DNA of 64,000 bases from Liopterus haemorrhoidalis (GCA_963971575.1 OZ020611.1:202044419-202108418), one strand, 5' to 3'. Positions 1-12,025 are shown, counted from the stretch's first letter. Made by a program: numbers and translations. The notes: a model not told the origin generated them from the letters alone.

Positions 1-1000
1 CCTGTTAACGTATAAAGCATGCTAATAATTTCTTTATCAAATATTTAAATACAGAGCTCGTGAAAATGGATTAGTAGCCAAGTTAAAAACAGGGGGAGAT
101 AGACACACGAGACACACGCATACAACACATAGACATTCTCGTGTGATTCAATATTGTTTTTATTTGTTTGCCCGAAATTAAAAGTTTTTCATTTTGAGAT
201 ATGAAGAATAATAACGTGCATGAATGCAATTAGAGAAGAAAAGTTAAATTAGAAATGTAGTACTGTAGATAAATGGATGAGATTACCAGAATAAGAATAT
301 TAGATTATTAGTAAAGGGGCATTATTGCAGTTGGAATGAAAGAAAATGATTACTTCAAATTATTTATTGTTTGTGATATTGCAATTTGTGATAAAAATCT
401 CAAAACGATTGTTTAGAGTTAAAAATGTATATGGCAAAAATGTAAATAATCTAAAATAAGAGGTATTGCGGCAGATATTTGCCAAACTTTAAGGATGTGC
501 CTCCAATTTTAAGCAATAAAGTTGTGTCAGTGTTGGTCCGCTTCGGAAAAGGTACAGCGTTTAATTTTCAGTATACTGACGTTCCGTATGAAATTTAATC
601 GACGTGTTAATTTAGTGTTTGTAGTTAGGCAAAGTTAAGTGGGAAAAAGATATATCGACCATTATCGTATACGTACAGCGATCGTTCACTTTTACTAGCC
701 CTCTGAAAAATACCGGTTTTCACATAAAATTTCAAACTTGTCATTACCAGTCTTCGAAACAGAAGGATTAAGGAATGAGAAGAATTTTTGTTAAACTTTT
801 CACTTTTACGCAAGCAGATTTCAAATAATATTTACAAAAATTTTGTTTACCGTTCTATCACCCAGTTTACATTGATTTGAACGGAAACAGTACAATAGAC
901 ATCAGATTATTTATTTATTATTTTTTTATTTAGCAAGCTATAGTATATCTCATATTTATGAATGGGTCCGAAAAATGAACCTTGACAAAGTGAGATCGTC
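1..1000. other. AT-rich sequence, nothing recognised
   Basis: No frame here has recognisable protein similarity. The longest open frame (62 codons, minus strand near 625-813) has no motif and looks like chance. No paired terminal repeats or tRNA boxes were seen. Confidence 0.5.
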
Positions 1001-1019
1001 AACATCTCATAGTTTTAGA

Positions 1020-1275
1020 AAGTAAACTATTACGCCGAATCTTTGGCCACATTCAAATTAATGAAGAATCCGCAACAACAAAGATATCTGAAAATTTCAA
1101 GGCGTAGTATTATAACTGAGAGGTAAACGGTTGTAGTGGATAAGACACGTGATTTAGATGAGGGAGGACAGCATGGTTAAAAGGATATGGGAAGGAAGAT
1201 TGAATACCCATCGACCAATGGGAAGACCTCGCAAGAGAAGGAGAAATCAGTTAACCGAAGATCTAACAGAAAGAC
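1020..1275 (+). pseudogene. LINE reverse transcriptase C-terminal remnant
   Basis: A decayed plus-strand frame reads KLLRRIFGHIQINEE, then after frame changes a block like RHVI-MREDSMVKRIWEGR and GRPRKRRRNQ. This order (RRI.G.., ..GHV.RM, K.....GR, GRPR.RW) is what I know from the region downstream of the reverse transcriptase domain in many insect non-LTR retrotransposons. There are stops and at least one frameshift, and no catalytic motif is present, so it is a dead 3' fragment. The clade cannot be set from this piece. Confidence 0.5.
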
Positions 1276-1404
1276 CTGACAATTAACAGATTAAGATAGA
1301 GGACTTATGTTAGTGAAGCCAACCCGAGTAATATCAACCCAGTCGGGTTGACATTACAGTGCCCAAAAAAGAAGAAAAAGAAAATATATTTTTGAAAGAT
1401 AGAT

Positions 1405-1780
1405 ATGGTTTTTTTTACATAACCACAGGTCCAACCGCAGAAATGAAATCGATATGGCACGCCTTCGTATAGGTCACTGTGGGTGGGCCCATGGTTATCT
1501 CCTGGGCTAATCGTAGTACAGGAAATGAAGCATTTTGGCACAATGTAGAAAATGAACTAGAGGGTGAAATGAGCCTAATTCCAAATTTTTATCCAAATCG
1601 ATGCTGGACGAAAAAATTGCGAGGTTTTGTCATTTTGTGAGCTTCATTTCCTGTACTAGAGCCTCATATTTGTGAAACGTGTAATACAGAGTTGTCTATT
1701 TTGTACATTTTAACTCACTGTATGCAGTTGAAGGATGTCAGGAAGAGGTTAGGCCTGTGTTAGTCGGGTTATGTGCCGAT
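1405..1780 (+). pseudogene. Jockey/R1-like LINE C-terminus, interrupted
   Basis: The plus strand reads RNEIDMARLRIGHCGWAHGYLL at about 1435-1500, so a stretch of the type R.E..L.RLRIGH...THGYLL. About 150 bp later it reads PHICETCNTELSILYILTHC, a C..C ... H....C zinc-knuckle-like motif. In Jockey/R1-type LINEs these blocks adjoin each other at the ORF2 C-terminus, after the RNase H-like region. Here they are separated by a small inverted-repeat element (1516-1656). Removing that insert would bring the blocks together, although frame restoration was not checked base by base. No start or catalytic region remains. Confidence 0.6.
1516..1656. mobile_element. 141-bp MITE nested in LINE remnant
   Basis: Perfect terminal inverted repeats GTACAGGAAATGAAGC at the left and GCTTCATTTCCTGTAC at the right, each immediately flanked by TA. 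The TA flanks fit the target duplication of Tc1/mariner-superfamily elements. The interior has no coding capacity. It sits exactly between two normally adjacent LINE protein blocks, which supports a real insertion. Confidence 0.65.
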
Positions 1781-2640
1781 AGAACTCATGGTATTCATGG
1801 ACAGGCTATTCTTCCCGAGGGAATCGAACTTATGGGTACTTATCTGTATGGTAGAAATTGTAGCCATAAGGCTGAACACAGAAAGTTGAAATTTGGCATA
1901 CTTGTACAACTTTTTGACCCACATATAGAAAACTATAGAGAGTTCAAAAAAAAATACAGCGCGGGATAAATATAAACAAATATGTATTTAGTAAAAAAAT
2001 AAATATATTTTTAAATTTTTAGTGGCATTTCAAATGAAACTTCTTAATGCATGGATCAACAAACAAATTTTTATTTTTGAAAAATCTTTTTTCTTTTATT
2101 AGATTTTTGCCAAAAATGTGTCAAAAAAACTGTTGTCCCCCACCCTATCTCCCAAAGAGATTGATCTAAATATCTAAAAAAAAATCTTTGTAATGAATAT
2201 TAATGGGAACCGAAATAGTTCAACAGAAATTTTTGATCAGATACATTTTTCGAAAAATGATTTTTTTGTGTCGTTGATAAAAAAAAAATATTTTTTTAAA
2301 ATTTATTGTGTTATCAAAAGAAAGCTCTTAATACGTAGATTACGGAACGATAGATAGTTTTCCCGCACCCTTTTACCAAAAAGGGTTAAACTAAAAATTA
2401 TAGATAATGTATATTGATCTGAGTCGGAAACCTACGAGAGGAATTTTTGATCAAATTGAGTTTTCGAAAAATATGGCAGTTTTTGTGTTTTTGAAAAAAA
2501 AATTTTTTTTTTTTTTACTTCATTCAAACTCTTGATTTTGATGTGATAAATATGCCTGGACATCCAGTATTATGTTGGCTTCTTACACCTATTAAATACC
2601 TGCAAAACCCTGAAATGTGTGAAAATTCACACTTCACTTC
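1757..2640 (+). repeat. R1 repeat family, copy a
   Basis: Matches copies at 11143 and 16955 along its length. Shared blocks are ATTGTAGCCA.A.GGCT, GTTGAAATTTGGCATACTTG, CAACT.TTTGACCC.CA, a CCCCACCCT block, GGGAACCGAAATAGT.CAAC, and the 3' end CCTGAAATGTGTGAAAATTC. Open frames within it are not conserved between copies, so it appears non-coding. No terminal inverted repeats or clear target duplication were found, so its class is unknown. Confidence 0.65.
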
Positions 2641-2695
2641 AAATTTATTATTCTAATGTATTTGTATTTATTGTGTGTACGTTTGGAAATATATT

Positions 2696-3114
2696 TTCTC
2701 CACGACCACCATAGAATTTACCAATTCTAAAACCAATTTTAACTACAGAAAGTTAATATTCTAACACAAGAGTTGGAATGTTATTCTAAAGCACTTATTT
2801 TCTTATGCATTTCGCGTGTATTTCATTCCGTCACTTGTTATGGAATAACTATTCCATGCTTGTTGTCTTTTGTTTTTGTAGGTTTACATTAAGATATATG
2901 CAACGTTTACATTAAATAAATGCAACATAACTTCCTAACCTAAAATAGTGGCCAATGTGCGGCAAATTAAATTAAAATTAAACAAATAATAAATAAAAAA
3001 AAATAGTTTAATTAATTGATTAATTTTTTATGTAATATAAATTATTTGTTAAAATAAAATGTATGTTAATATAATTATTTGTTATTTTTTTTTCTTTTTG
3101 GTGGTCGTGGAGAA
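2696..3114. repeat. Inverted repeat pair with CpG-rich flank
   Basis: TTCTCCACGACCACC at 2696-2710 is repeated exactly in inverted orientation as GGTGGTCGTGGAGAA at 3100-3114. Just outside the right arm, 3145-3215 is unusually rich in CpG for this window. The pair may be termini of a decayed element of about 420 bp. No target duplication was seen. Confidence 0.35.
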
Positions 3115-3299
3115 AGTAGGGTCTGTGACTTGGTTGGAAGAAAAAATTCGTTGCTCGTGGTTCCTCACGCTCGCCTGCGGCTCGCGCTCGAAATGTTCCA
3201 CTCGCATCGAATTTTCTCATTCCAATCTTGTTACAGAATATATTATATTGTTTTATTTCTGTTAAGTTAATAATATTCTATTCATACATATAGGCTATG

Positions 3300-3575
3300 T
3301 CAAGCGTAAATAACCGTCATTTCTAAGCGCCAAAAATTTTCACTAACTAAAAAACTATTTTTGAAAAATATTTTCTTAAATTTCATGTATTATTTTAAAT
3401 GAAAGCTAGTATATTGATTAACATATGAAGAAATGAACAATTTTGTCGCGATTGTAAGCAAAAAAATGTTGTCCACAGGCATTCAGCATTGTTGTGCCTT
3501 ATATTATCCTCTATTTGTCGCTTTCACTTACTGGGTACCTACAAAGTCCTGAATTCACTTTCCATATTTTATTTC
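3300..3575 (+). repeat. R1 repeat family, 3' fragment (copy f)
   Basis: Corresponds to the 3' part of R1: a run of A/T-rich blocks (AAATGAAAGCTAGTA, a GTTGTCC block) and a degenerate end GGTACCTACAAAGTCCTGAATTC aligning with ATACCTGCAAAACCCTGAAATG of copy a. Confidence 0.4.
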
Positions 3576-4319
3576 TAATATTTCTATGCATGCTAATGCT
3601 AATTGTTAGTGATATGCTAACAATAAATAATATCCCTAAGAACCATTGTTGTTGTGCGCTAAAACAGATATTTCGTTTTATCCGTTATTTTATATCACAT
3701 TGTGATATTGGTGTTTTTATTGCTGTGATTTTATTACGTGCATTGTTATCATGCAGATTTATTTTATTCGTAACATTTTCTTTTTTTTTTGCTCATCTTA
3801 TAATAAATTGCAAATAAGAAAATAAAAATGTTGCATGTATCAAGATCTCTAAACTGCTCTCACGTTTTACTAAACAATAATTCAGATGCAATAAAGTATC
3901 AATATTGCGGTATAGCGTTCTATATAACCCTAAACCTGTGCCTAAAATCAAATAAAGTGTTAAATAAATCTTGGGGTATGAAAAGCTCTGGTTAAAATCT
4001 GGTTAAAAATGATGCATGGTAGTTTAATAATAATTCCCTTCTACAAACAATGAGTAGAAATCAATAACGCAGGTCGCGTGAGTATAAATGATTCGCTTTT
4101 TTGTTAGAAAATGTGCTTTAGCTGATTGAAAATGAATTTTAATATTTTAAAGTAATTATAATGAAAGGTATTGAAAATTGATATGTTTTTAATTTGCAGT
4201 GATAAATGAAATTAGCAGGTTCTTCGAATTATTTAAAAAATATAACATTATTAAATACAGAAATTAAAGTGCGAAATACTTGGAATAAGATATTCATCAG
4301 TATCTTACAACACCACTAG
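3576..4319. other. AT-rich sequence, nothing recognised
   Basis: Contains the end of a 107-codon plus frame (3494-3817) that is rich in L, I, F and C and lacks any motif. I take that frame to be a product of T-rich composition, not a membrane protein. Confidence 0.4.
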
Positions 4320-4448
4320 GGGCCGTTTTCTGAAAGCTTAGTTAACTATAAACAAATAGTTAGAAAATTGTTTCTATGGATACTTATGGGATTGCTAAAT
4401 TGTAACCGAGTTTAACCGTAACTCGACTAAGCTTTCAGAAACCGGACC
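4320..4448. mobile_element. 129-bp MITE, PIF/Harbinger-like
   Basis: Terminal inverted repeats begin GGGCCGTTTTCTGAAAGCTT on the left, and the right end reads GGTCCGGTTTCTGAAAGCTT on the other strand. Both ends are flanked by TAG. A 3-bp T-N-G/A-type duplication and a GGSCC terminus are typical of PIF/Harbinger non-autonomous elements. No coding sequence. Confidence 0.65.
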
Positions 4449-6359
4449 TAGATGACAGAAAGGTATGCTTTACTCATAATCGGGTGTATTCTGTAAGAAA
4501 TACGTTAAAATTAGCATCAGGTTAATATTTTCATTTTAACTCCATGTCTAACGTCATTATCCAAAAATGTTATTTTGTAAGAGCGTTTGTTAAGGTAAGC
4601 TTTAATACAATATTTGTTAACGCGAGGCGCTAACTCATCCTGTAGAGAGCCTAATATTAACTACACGCGCATGCGCTGTTACGTTGAATTTTAACAGGAG
4701 TATTTATTTAGTCAAATGCCAAGAGAATCTTTACCTAATATTTCAGTGTTGAATTAAATATTCAGTGGCGAAATTTATTTTAAAAATGGAACAGAAATGT
4801 TTGGTCCGGTGATACTCATTATAACTGGTTTCCACAGTGCATTAAATAAAAATATAACTTTATTCAACTTCTATTTAGTCAATTTATATACTACATTGTA
4901 TTATAACAGTTTATCTAATTTTTTAATAATATGTGAATTATATGTTCATTCTATTTTTAAAAAGGTGTTCGGTGATATTAATTATTAAATTTGATTTATT
5001 ACGCTATTTCTACCCTGAAATAACACTATTGTGATCGTCATTATCAATCTCATCAATTGTTTCTTCAAATAATACACCATTAAAATGTACTGCGATATTT
5101 TGAAGTTTTGTAGCTTTCAGAGGATTAAAATTTTAAGTCCTGTGTCTCAACAAAAACTGCTCTCCAATACTCTTTCCTTTTACTTCCTTTCTACTTATAC
5201 AATTACTTGAACTTGCGTCTGGGTTACTTGTATAACAAAAATTATAAAGCGTCATTATTATCTCTACTGTAAAGAATTCACTTTAAAAAGTAATAGAAAG
5301 TTGATTAATATTCCTACCGTTTTGTGTTTTATTCATTTTTTGTTAAATAACATGACATTTACTTAAATAGGATCAGCCATTTTTCAAAAAACACTAGCGT
5401 TAACTTTTAAAGCCACCGTTTCGGTAGGCGCTTATTGTAGAACGTTAACTGTCTATTTTAACGCCGCCGCGCTATAATATTAACACATATATGTTTAGCG
5501 AATAGCATTTAGGTTAAAAATGTTGTTAAAAAAATTAATTATATTAAGAAAAAAATAAAAAAATCAATTTCTCTATGTCATGGTGCCTACCTATCTGTCT
5601 GAGATTTATACAAAAATGGTTAGACTCAAATTTTTCTTTCGAATTGGGATTTTGGGTAGGAGCAATTTTAAGTCTCACTTATTACTGAGAACAACGAAAC
5701 ATATATGTTAAAATTGCTTAAAATAATAATACCTGCAGAACACTTGGTCTCCCCTATCTGAAGATTTTAAACCCAACCGTAATTCATTTGAGCAAAGTAT
5801 ACTGCTCTAGTCTTCATCGAGTCAGTCCAAAGGTTGTCTTTCTCCGCAGTATTTCAGTTTGATGATTGGCGAGCAAAGTCGGGCAAGTTATGTCTTCTAG
5901 GTACAATTCCTTGTTACCTTAATCTTCTTTGGACAATTAGTGGCAAAAATATCAAATTTAGATTTTCTGCTAGACGACGCGCGATATAGATTGGTCCAGT
6001 CGCGATTGCTCAGAACAATAAGAGTATGGAATCGGTCGTGTCGAGTACTTATGACCTGTAGATAACTTTACAGGTTTCTTCATGTAGGTACTAGTTCGCT
6101 GATGACGTTTTATAGCCTAATTAAAAGTGCTTTTGGTCATATCCAAATTGGAAGCGATATTCGAGTACTACAGCCATATTCATGTAACGACGCAACTCGT
6201 ATAACATTTCCTAGCCGCATTTTAATTATATTGTACAATAAAAAAAAAACACTTGTAGGAGTTTAGAAATCCCTAAGATGGGTAGCTATTGCTCAAAATT
6301 GTATTTTAAAAATAAGTTATTTATACTGAAATACGTTTACTTAGTACGGGCATTATTAA
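4449..6359. other. AT-rich sequence, no gene recognised
   Basis: Nothing with protein similarity. The 63-codon plus frame at 4797-4988 is compositionally biased. Partly self-complementary blocks (GTAAGAAATACGTTAA near 4493, GTAGAACGTTAAC near 5437) hint at a decayed element but no clean termini exist. Confidence 0.4.
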
Positions 6360-6618
6360 GGCCCGGTTTTTCCACCTTCAGATAAACTTCCAGGTAACTA
6401 TCTGACAGATAAGGTTATTTGTAACTTCATCTGCTGAATAAATGTCATCCCTTCTTTCTATACAAGTGTATCTATAGGATAGTTATCTAACGGATAATGA
6501 GATTGACGTACTGAATTCACTGACTGGTATTGACATTTATTCAGCAGATAGAATTACAAATAACCTTATCTGTCAGATAGTTACCTGGAACTTTATCTGA
6601 AGGTGGAAAGACCGGGCC
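6360..6618. mobile_element. 259-bp MITE with long terminal inverted repeats
   Basis: Arms of roughly 90 bp are nearly identical in inverted orientation: from GGCCCGGTTTTTCCACCTTC through TATCTGACAGATAAGG to CTGAATAAATGTCA, mirrored at the right end. The flanks are TTAA at the left and TTAG at the right. The GGCCC terminus resembles the elements at 4320 and 19645. The duplication could be TTA (Harbinger) or TTAA (piggyBac-like), so superfamily is tentative. Confidence 0.7.
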
Positions 6619-8294
6619 TTAGAGTTACAACCTGTTCAGTTATCCACAAATATATTTGTTTATGCAGAAATGTTAAATAAACATTGTTTTACCTTAACGT
6701 ACAATCGTAAGACTTTTCCATTTTTATTTTTTATTAGAATTTTTTTCTTCGGTGGGTGTAATTTGATAGTAACAACGTCATTTCCTATAATAATTGTAAT
6801 GAATTATTGAGGACTAATTCAAACTTTGTATGTTCTTTTTGTTTTCCTTTAATTTTCTGTACTTTGTTTTTGTTTGTTTAGTTTTGGTCGCAAGGTTGTT
6901 AAATAAAAACTATTGTTATTTTTACTATCAACTCTCTTTTGCGTCTTTTAACATCACCTTTCTACTTCAAGAAATAATAATTATACACAGTTTTGAATTA
7001 TTCTTTGTCACAGTGTTAATTCTGCAGATTTGCTTGTCGGATATGTAGTTTTAGTTCACATTTAAATTTTCCTGCACATTTCTAGCAAACAAGACTCTAT
7101 TTTTTTTATTAGAATTTTAAACAAACGAACCTGAAATCAGTTTTTTTTTTTATTTGTTAAATGTGAGTGCGATAGGCACTCATCAACACGTACTGATTGA
7201 CATAAACTTTAACGGGATCGATGCGTTTATGAAAAAAACGTTTGGCCATTCAAAGCTGCCAAAGGAATACGTATATGACCACATAATGGAATTTTTGTTA
7301 ATTGGCATCACTGCTGAATGTATTTTCTATTTTCAAAAACGCGAGGGATTTGTAATTAGTGTTTTGTCATATGGAATGAATGGACCGCTGCAAAAATAGA
7401 ACTAATTATCGAACGTATTATCATTTTTATTTGTCGTATTTTTATAATCGGTTCCTCGTTTAGCCAAAATATAAAGGGGAGCCTCGACATACAGTTACTT
7501 GAAACAATTAAACTACATTTTTTTACAGTGCGTGAGAATTGCCAGTTTTTGTGCGCCAAAAATTTTATCTGACTCTTCTTCCTATGTTACTGATCTACTA
7601 GATGTTTTCTATCATTAAAGTTACACCTTGTTTCGGACATATTTTAAGATGTTTTTTTTTCGTAAAACTTCTCTTTTTCCTTCAATATTCCCTTGTAATA
7701 TTATATGCAACAGTCTGTATCTAGTATGTCGCTTTTTGGGAATTGAAGTTTTGGAGCTTGCTTTCTTAGGTATAATCAAGGAATCCTTATACTGTCACTC
7801 ATAAAATTGTCTGTCTGTGCTGTACAAACTGTGGTCATTATATGTTTCAATTTCCTACTTAATTGTTTGATATAACCTGCTCTAAATGAAAAATGCTTAA
7901 AATTAAATAGCCGTGGCCCAATTTTTCAAGATATTGACTAGACATCTGCATCGTAACATTTTTTTATCGCTAATTTAAGCTCGAGTCATTTTTGGCACAG
8001 GTTATTCTATTTTAGAGCAACACACAGTTACGCTATATTTATTTTCACATAATTTGTATTTATAATCGTTACATAAAGTAAATAAAAAAGTTTATAGCTC
8101 TGGTTTTTATGTGTCAGTGACTTTATGTTCATTTTACTAAAATTTCTGGCACTGTTTCATCTAGATTCTATGGATTTTAAAACTATTATGTTTCACAGTT
8201 TCTCGTTTTTTAATATAACGTCATTTCAGTGATTCTAAATCTTATATCTTTGATGGAAACAATACTAGTTTTTGATTTTAATCTTCCATATATA
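6619..8294. other. AT-rich sequence, unassigned
   Basis: An 81-codon plus frame at 7154-7399 (MLNVSAIGTHQHVLID...) has a less biased composition than most, but I do not recognise it and no adjoining exon is evident. The rest shows no feature. Confidence 0.35.
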
Positions 8295-8861
8295 CACACA
8301 CACCGGTAAATTTAAAGGAACAGACATAAAAATCTAATTATTTTTCCTGTAGTGTATATATTGTTGACATCTCTCAGGTAATCTTCTAGTACGATAATTT
8401 TTGGAATAATGTTCAATCGGGTAGAGGTCAGGGGACCACGCTGGCCAACCCATGGTTGTTATACTCACTTGATTTAAAAAGTCTGTTACACAGTGGGCGA
8501 CGTGTGAGCGCGCATTATCCGGCTTTAGGGTGAAATTTTCTCCGATATATGAGGCAAAAAATACAACATGGTGTTGAAGAATATCTCTGATGTACCTATC
8601 TGCAGTTAACGGTCCGCCATCAATCACCACTAACTTTGTGCGAGCTCCCAAAAATATTCCACCCCACACCATAATTGAACCTCCACCAAAAGATACAGTA
8701 GTAGCAAAATTAAATGGTGCATTTTGTTCTTCTTGGCATCGATACAATCTCCGTTCATTGTTTACTAGAGTATTCAAAGCTATCTAGATATAGGCTACAA
8801 AATAATAAAATTTAAAAAAAAACATAATTTTCAATCTGTTCCTTTAAATTTGCCAGTTGTG
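8295..8861 (-). mobile_element. Tc1-like element, internally deleted
   Basis: The ends are inverted repeats: GGTAAATTTAAAGGAACAGA (from 8305) and its counterpart ending at 8854, GGCAAATTTAAAGGAACAGA on the minus strand. Outside them CACA-rich tips abut TA on both sides (8293-8294 and 8862-8863). The AAATT(T)AAAGGAACA terminus is typical of Tc1-like transposons. At 567 bp the element is far below the usual 1.3-1.7 kb and holds only the C-terminal half of a transposase. Confidence 0.65.
8334..8777 (-). pseudogene. Tc1 transposase, C-terminal catalytic half
   Basis: The minus-strand frame contains FGGGSIMVWGGI (about residues 30-41), a DNARSHVA motif carrying the second catalytic Asp, and WPAWSPDLYPIEH with the third acidic residue (Glu). 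These are hallmark positions of the Tc1 DDE domain, which cuts and joins transposon ends. The segment that should carry the first catalytic Asp (F.DE) is absent because the frame begins just inside the terminal repeat. Non-functional. Confidence 0.8.
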
Positions 8862-9215
8862 TAATAGTATTTTTCAAGGAAAGTTTCGTGTTTTGTTGTT
8901 TTCATCGAATCTTGTATCATACTTGAAAAACCGAAATGTGTGATTACTTTCTTATTCACCGTAAACGATTTAAACTTTGCTAATCCGAGAGGTTTCTTCC
9001 GCGCTCGGCATTCTCCATGTCCAAAACTTTGGAGCTTTTTTCTTACATAAGATGTGCAAACACTTACATCAATAGCTTCAGACCATGATATTCTTAAATC
9101 TGTATTATATAGTCTTCGATAAGCTAAACTTGTTCTTCGCAAGACAGCTTCGTTCATAATCACAGTTTTCCTTTTTCTTCCACTTCGCCGTTTGTTTTGT
9201 ATTTTTCCCGATTCA
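8831..9215 (-). pseudogene. Tc1 transposase, N-terminal HTH half
   Basis: Reading from 9215 downward the frame shows a basic GRKRKT motif (GRPR-like) followed by SWSEAIDVSVCTSYVRKKLQ and GECRARKKPL, the second helix-turn-helix and linker of Tc1 transposases. The frame runs directly into the terminal repeat of the 8295-8861 element (its last residues KFKGTD are encoded by that repeat). It is therefore a separate Tc1 fragment abutting that element, or one copy rearranged around it. Confidence 0.55.
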
Positions 9216-10821
9216 TTTTACTTCAGGATTAATCTAGTCTGTGAAGATTGATTGTAGTGAACTATGACTGTTATTTCTCTACTAGATTTTCCTTTTTTAT
9301 GGTGAAATATGATTTGAATACCTTGTTTCGTCACACAATTTTTTGTGACTTGGCTTTAATGACATGTTAACGCTCTCAAAAGGCAATAAATGAAGCATCT
9401 TAAAATGCAAGAAGAATATACAGAAAGTTCAGGAATGCAGAAAATCCCACATAATAAGTTTTAAATAGAGTAAATCATCTTTTAAAGTCGAAACCGAATC
9501 CTTTCTTAAAATTAGACATTTACATTGGTCCGGTATCGGAGCTTGTTAGTCGTCCAATTATTACATAACTACACCGTAATTCTAGAAAGGTACTAACTAG
9601 AAATATTGTGCAAGCCCGCCCTGATAACTCTAAGACGAAAACAGCTCCCAGAACAACATTTTCTTATAGATACCCATCGCTACTGTGTGCTAAAAATGTT
9701 AACTAACTTTAAGAACAACAGAGATGAGAACTTTACAGCAATCACGGGTAATACACTGACAGATTACGTCCGGAACGTGGTAATCGAAACACTTATCAAA
9801 TGGGAGTTATTATGCGATAAAACAGACACATGAGAAAAGAGTGGCATACGTATATCCAGCGTGTGGATGATATAGGACTGGCTACAATATTATTTAATAA
9901 ACTATCACGTGGATTCAGACCACCTGGACTCCCACCGAAGTGACTGCTTGTCCGTGGCAGCCTGTATCCCAAAAGCCACTGGTTAAAACATGTCATGGGC
10001 TTATATGAAGAAGAAGAGAACGGAATGTTGGAGGAACAGTCGACATGATTTTTAATCCTACAGACAAATTTGAATCTGTCTATGTTAAATGTGTTAATAG
10101 TTCTGACAAAAAAATTAAATATTTAATTTTGTCTAATTGCTGTAACCTATACTTTTCAAATACCACAAATTCCACGAAACTAAAAGACCAAACATTTCTT
10201 AATTGAAACGTCTCTAATAAAATGTATGTTGGCTTCCACTGATTTTTCAAGGTTCCTGGTATGGTGCCAGCGTCGTCTACCTCACTGCCAACAATCACTG
10301 CGCATACTATGTCCTGTTAATTTACGCGTTACGAATTACCACCTAAAAGCATCCAGATTTAATTAACCTGATTACGAGAATTTCAGTGATAAGCTCGTTG
10401 ATTTTATTTGAATGTTTGTACGTGTGATTGTTCGTAATTTGGAATGTGACGGCTTTGCAAGTATGTAACGAATTATTAACACTATATTTTTAGATTTGTA
10501 TTTCGTTAGTTAAGCTCACATACATGAAACTAACCTAATTACTTGATAAAATGTAGTTTATTTTATAATTAAACATTGTTACTTCGTTGTGAGATATGTT
10601 TTATAATTTTGCATTCATGGAATTAACTTAGTTTGTGCTGTCTGCAATTTGGTTTAATTTTAACTGTTGCATTACTGCAAAAGACTGTCCCTGGTATCCA
10701 TATATGATATACGCCAAAAATTTAATTAACTAGCGCGATGGTGCCTGTCTATTTCCACTGGCATAGTTTTGTCTAGTTACAAGAATATATAAATCAAGAC
10801 GTTTTAACTATTACTCTGTAA
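9216..10821. other. Unassigned, with a faint LINE trace
   Basis: Near 9880-9990 a plus-strand stretch reads RPPGLPPK, stop, then GSLYPKSHWLKHVMG, reminiscent of the G.PP.RW...VAG..W segment after LINE reverse transcriptases. It is too decayed to call firmly. Frames at 9606-9833 and 10080-10298 are not recognised. Confidence 0.3.
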
Positions 10822-11142
10822 CAGGGGTCGGCAAATTGCGGCTTGCGAGGTGCGTGCGGATATTTGCTACATATGGTTCACTGAGTATGAAAGGCTTCGT
10901 ATCTTTTTTCAAACAAAATGCAGAGCAAAACATTTTGACGTTTCGTTGTATTATTCAACAGGAGGCACTATATGCTCGGACATTTCCAACCGAAATTTAG
11001 AAGGTGGTGGATTTTGTGGTCAAAATAGGCAACCAAATCGCAAAGGGACTTAATCATAAAGAGTTTTGTACATCATTCGAAGAAATAAATCAATATTGTG
11101 CTCTTTTATATAGGTAGTAAATTCGTTTGTTACGTTTTTAGG

Positions 11143-12025
11143 GTTTTTTAGGTATGACCAAAAAACCCTTATACCGTCATTTTGTCGTCTGTCTGTCTGT
11201 CTGTCTGTCTGTTCGGTAAAAATTGTAGCCAAACGGCTAAACCTAGAGAGTTGAAATTTGGCATGCTTATACAACTCTTTGACCCGCACATAGGAAAAAT
11301 ACTAAAACATCTAAAAAACATACCCCCCTAAAAATATAAACAAATATGTGCTCATCGAAAACAAAAATATTTTTTTTTAAATTCTGAGTAGGGTATCAAA
11401 TGAAAGCCCTTAGTACGTGGATTAACGATCAAATTTTTATTTTTGCAAAATAAATTATTATGAAGCGATTATTGCCAAAATTGTGAAAAAAAAATTTTGT
11501 CCCACACCCTGTAGCCCAGATGGTTTAAACTAAAAATCTAAAAAAATTCTAAGTAATGTATATTGGTGTGAACCGAAATAGTACAACAGGAATTTTTGAT
11601 TAGATTATGTTTTCGGAAAATAACGCATTTTTTGTAGTTTTTGGTGCACAAAGTGCAAAAGTTATACCAATGTAACACACTCATATGCAAGGCGTTCGAT
11701 AGCGTAATGGGTTAGAGCACTGCTGGTAAACGAAGGGTTTCGATTTCGAGTACGGAGTGAATTTTATTTTTTTCGTTTTTTTTTTGCATTTTTATTATGT
11801 TGAAATTATTTTGTCAAAATTCTAGTTATATTTTGACAAACGTTGTATTTAATTTTTAAGAGCGTAAATTTAATAACCAGTCTTATATGATTAACAGACG
11901 ATAAATTATTTTAAAAATATCGTTCATTTTGCCGTGATTACTACAAAGTAAAATTTGTCCTACACACTCAGTATACCGCCTTCACTTATTATATACCTGC
12001 GAAACCCTGAAATGTGTGAATATTT
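11143..12025 (+). repeat. R1 repeat family, copy b
   Basis: The best-preserved R1 5' region: GTTTTTTAGGTATGACCAAA, ACCCTTATACCGTCATTTTG, six TCTG/CTGT units, GGTAAAAATTGTAGCCAAAC, then GGCTAAACCTAGAGAGTTGA and GGCATGCTTATACAACTC. The 3' end is ACCTGCGAAACCCTGAAATG. It interrupts a hAT element, so it is mobile or was mobilised. No open frame is shared with the other copies. Confidence 0.65.
11690..11757 (+). repeat. tRNA-like (A-box/B-box) segment
   Basis: TAGCGTAATGGGTTAGAGCA fits a tRNA A-box region and GGGTTTCGATTTCGAGTA a degenerate B box about 35 nt later. The acceptor stem is not convincing, and the segment lies within an R1 copy followed by a T-rich tract. I read it as a SINE head or tRNA relic, not a functional tRNA gene. 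Confidence 0.35.

Noticed and set aside
3494..3817. 107-codon frame resembling a multi-span membrane protein
   Set aside because: Hydrophobicity follows from T-rich DNA. There is no motif, the frame overlaps an R1 fragment, and no neighbouring exon was found.
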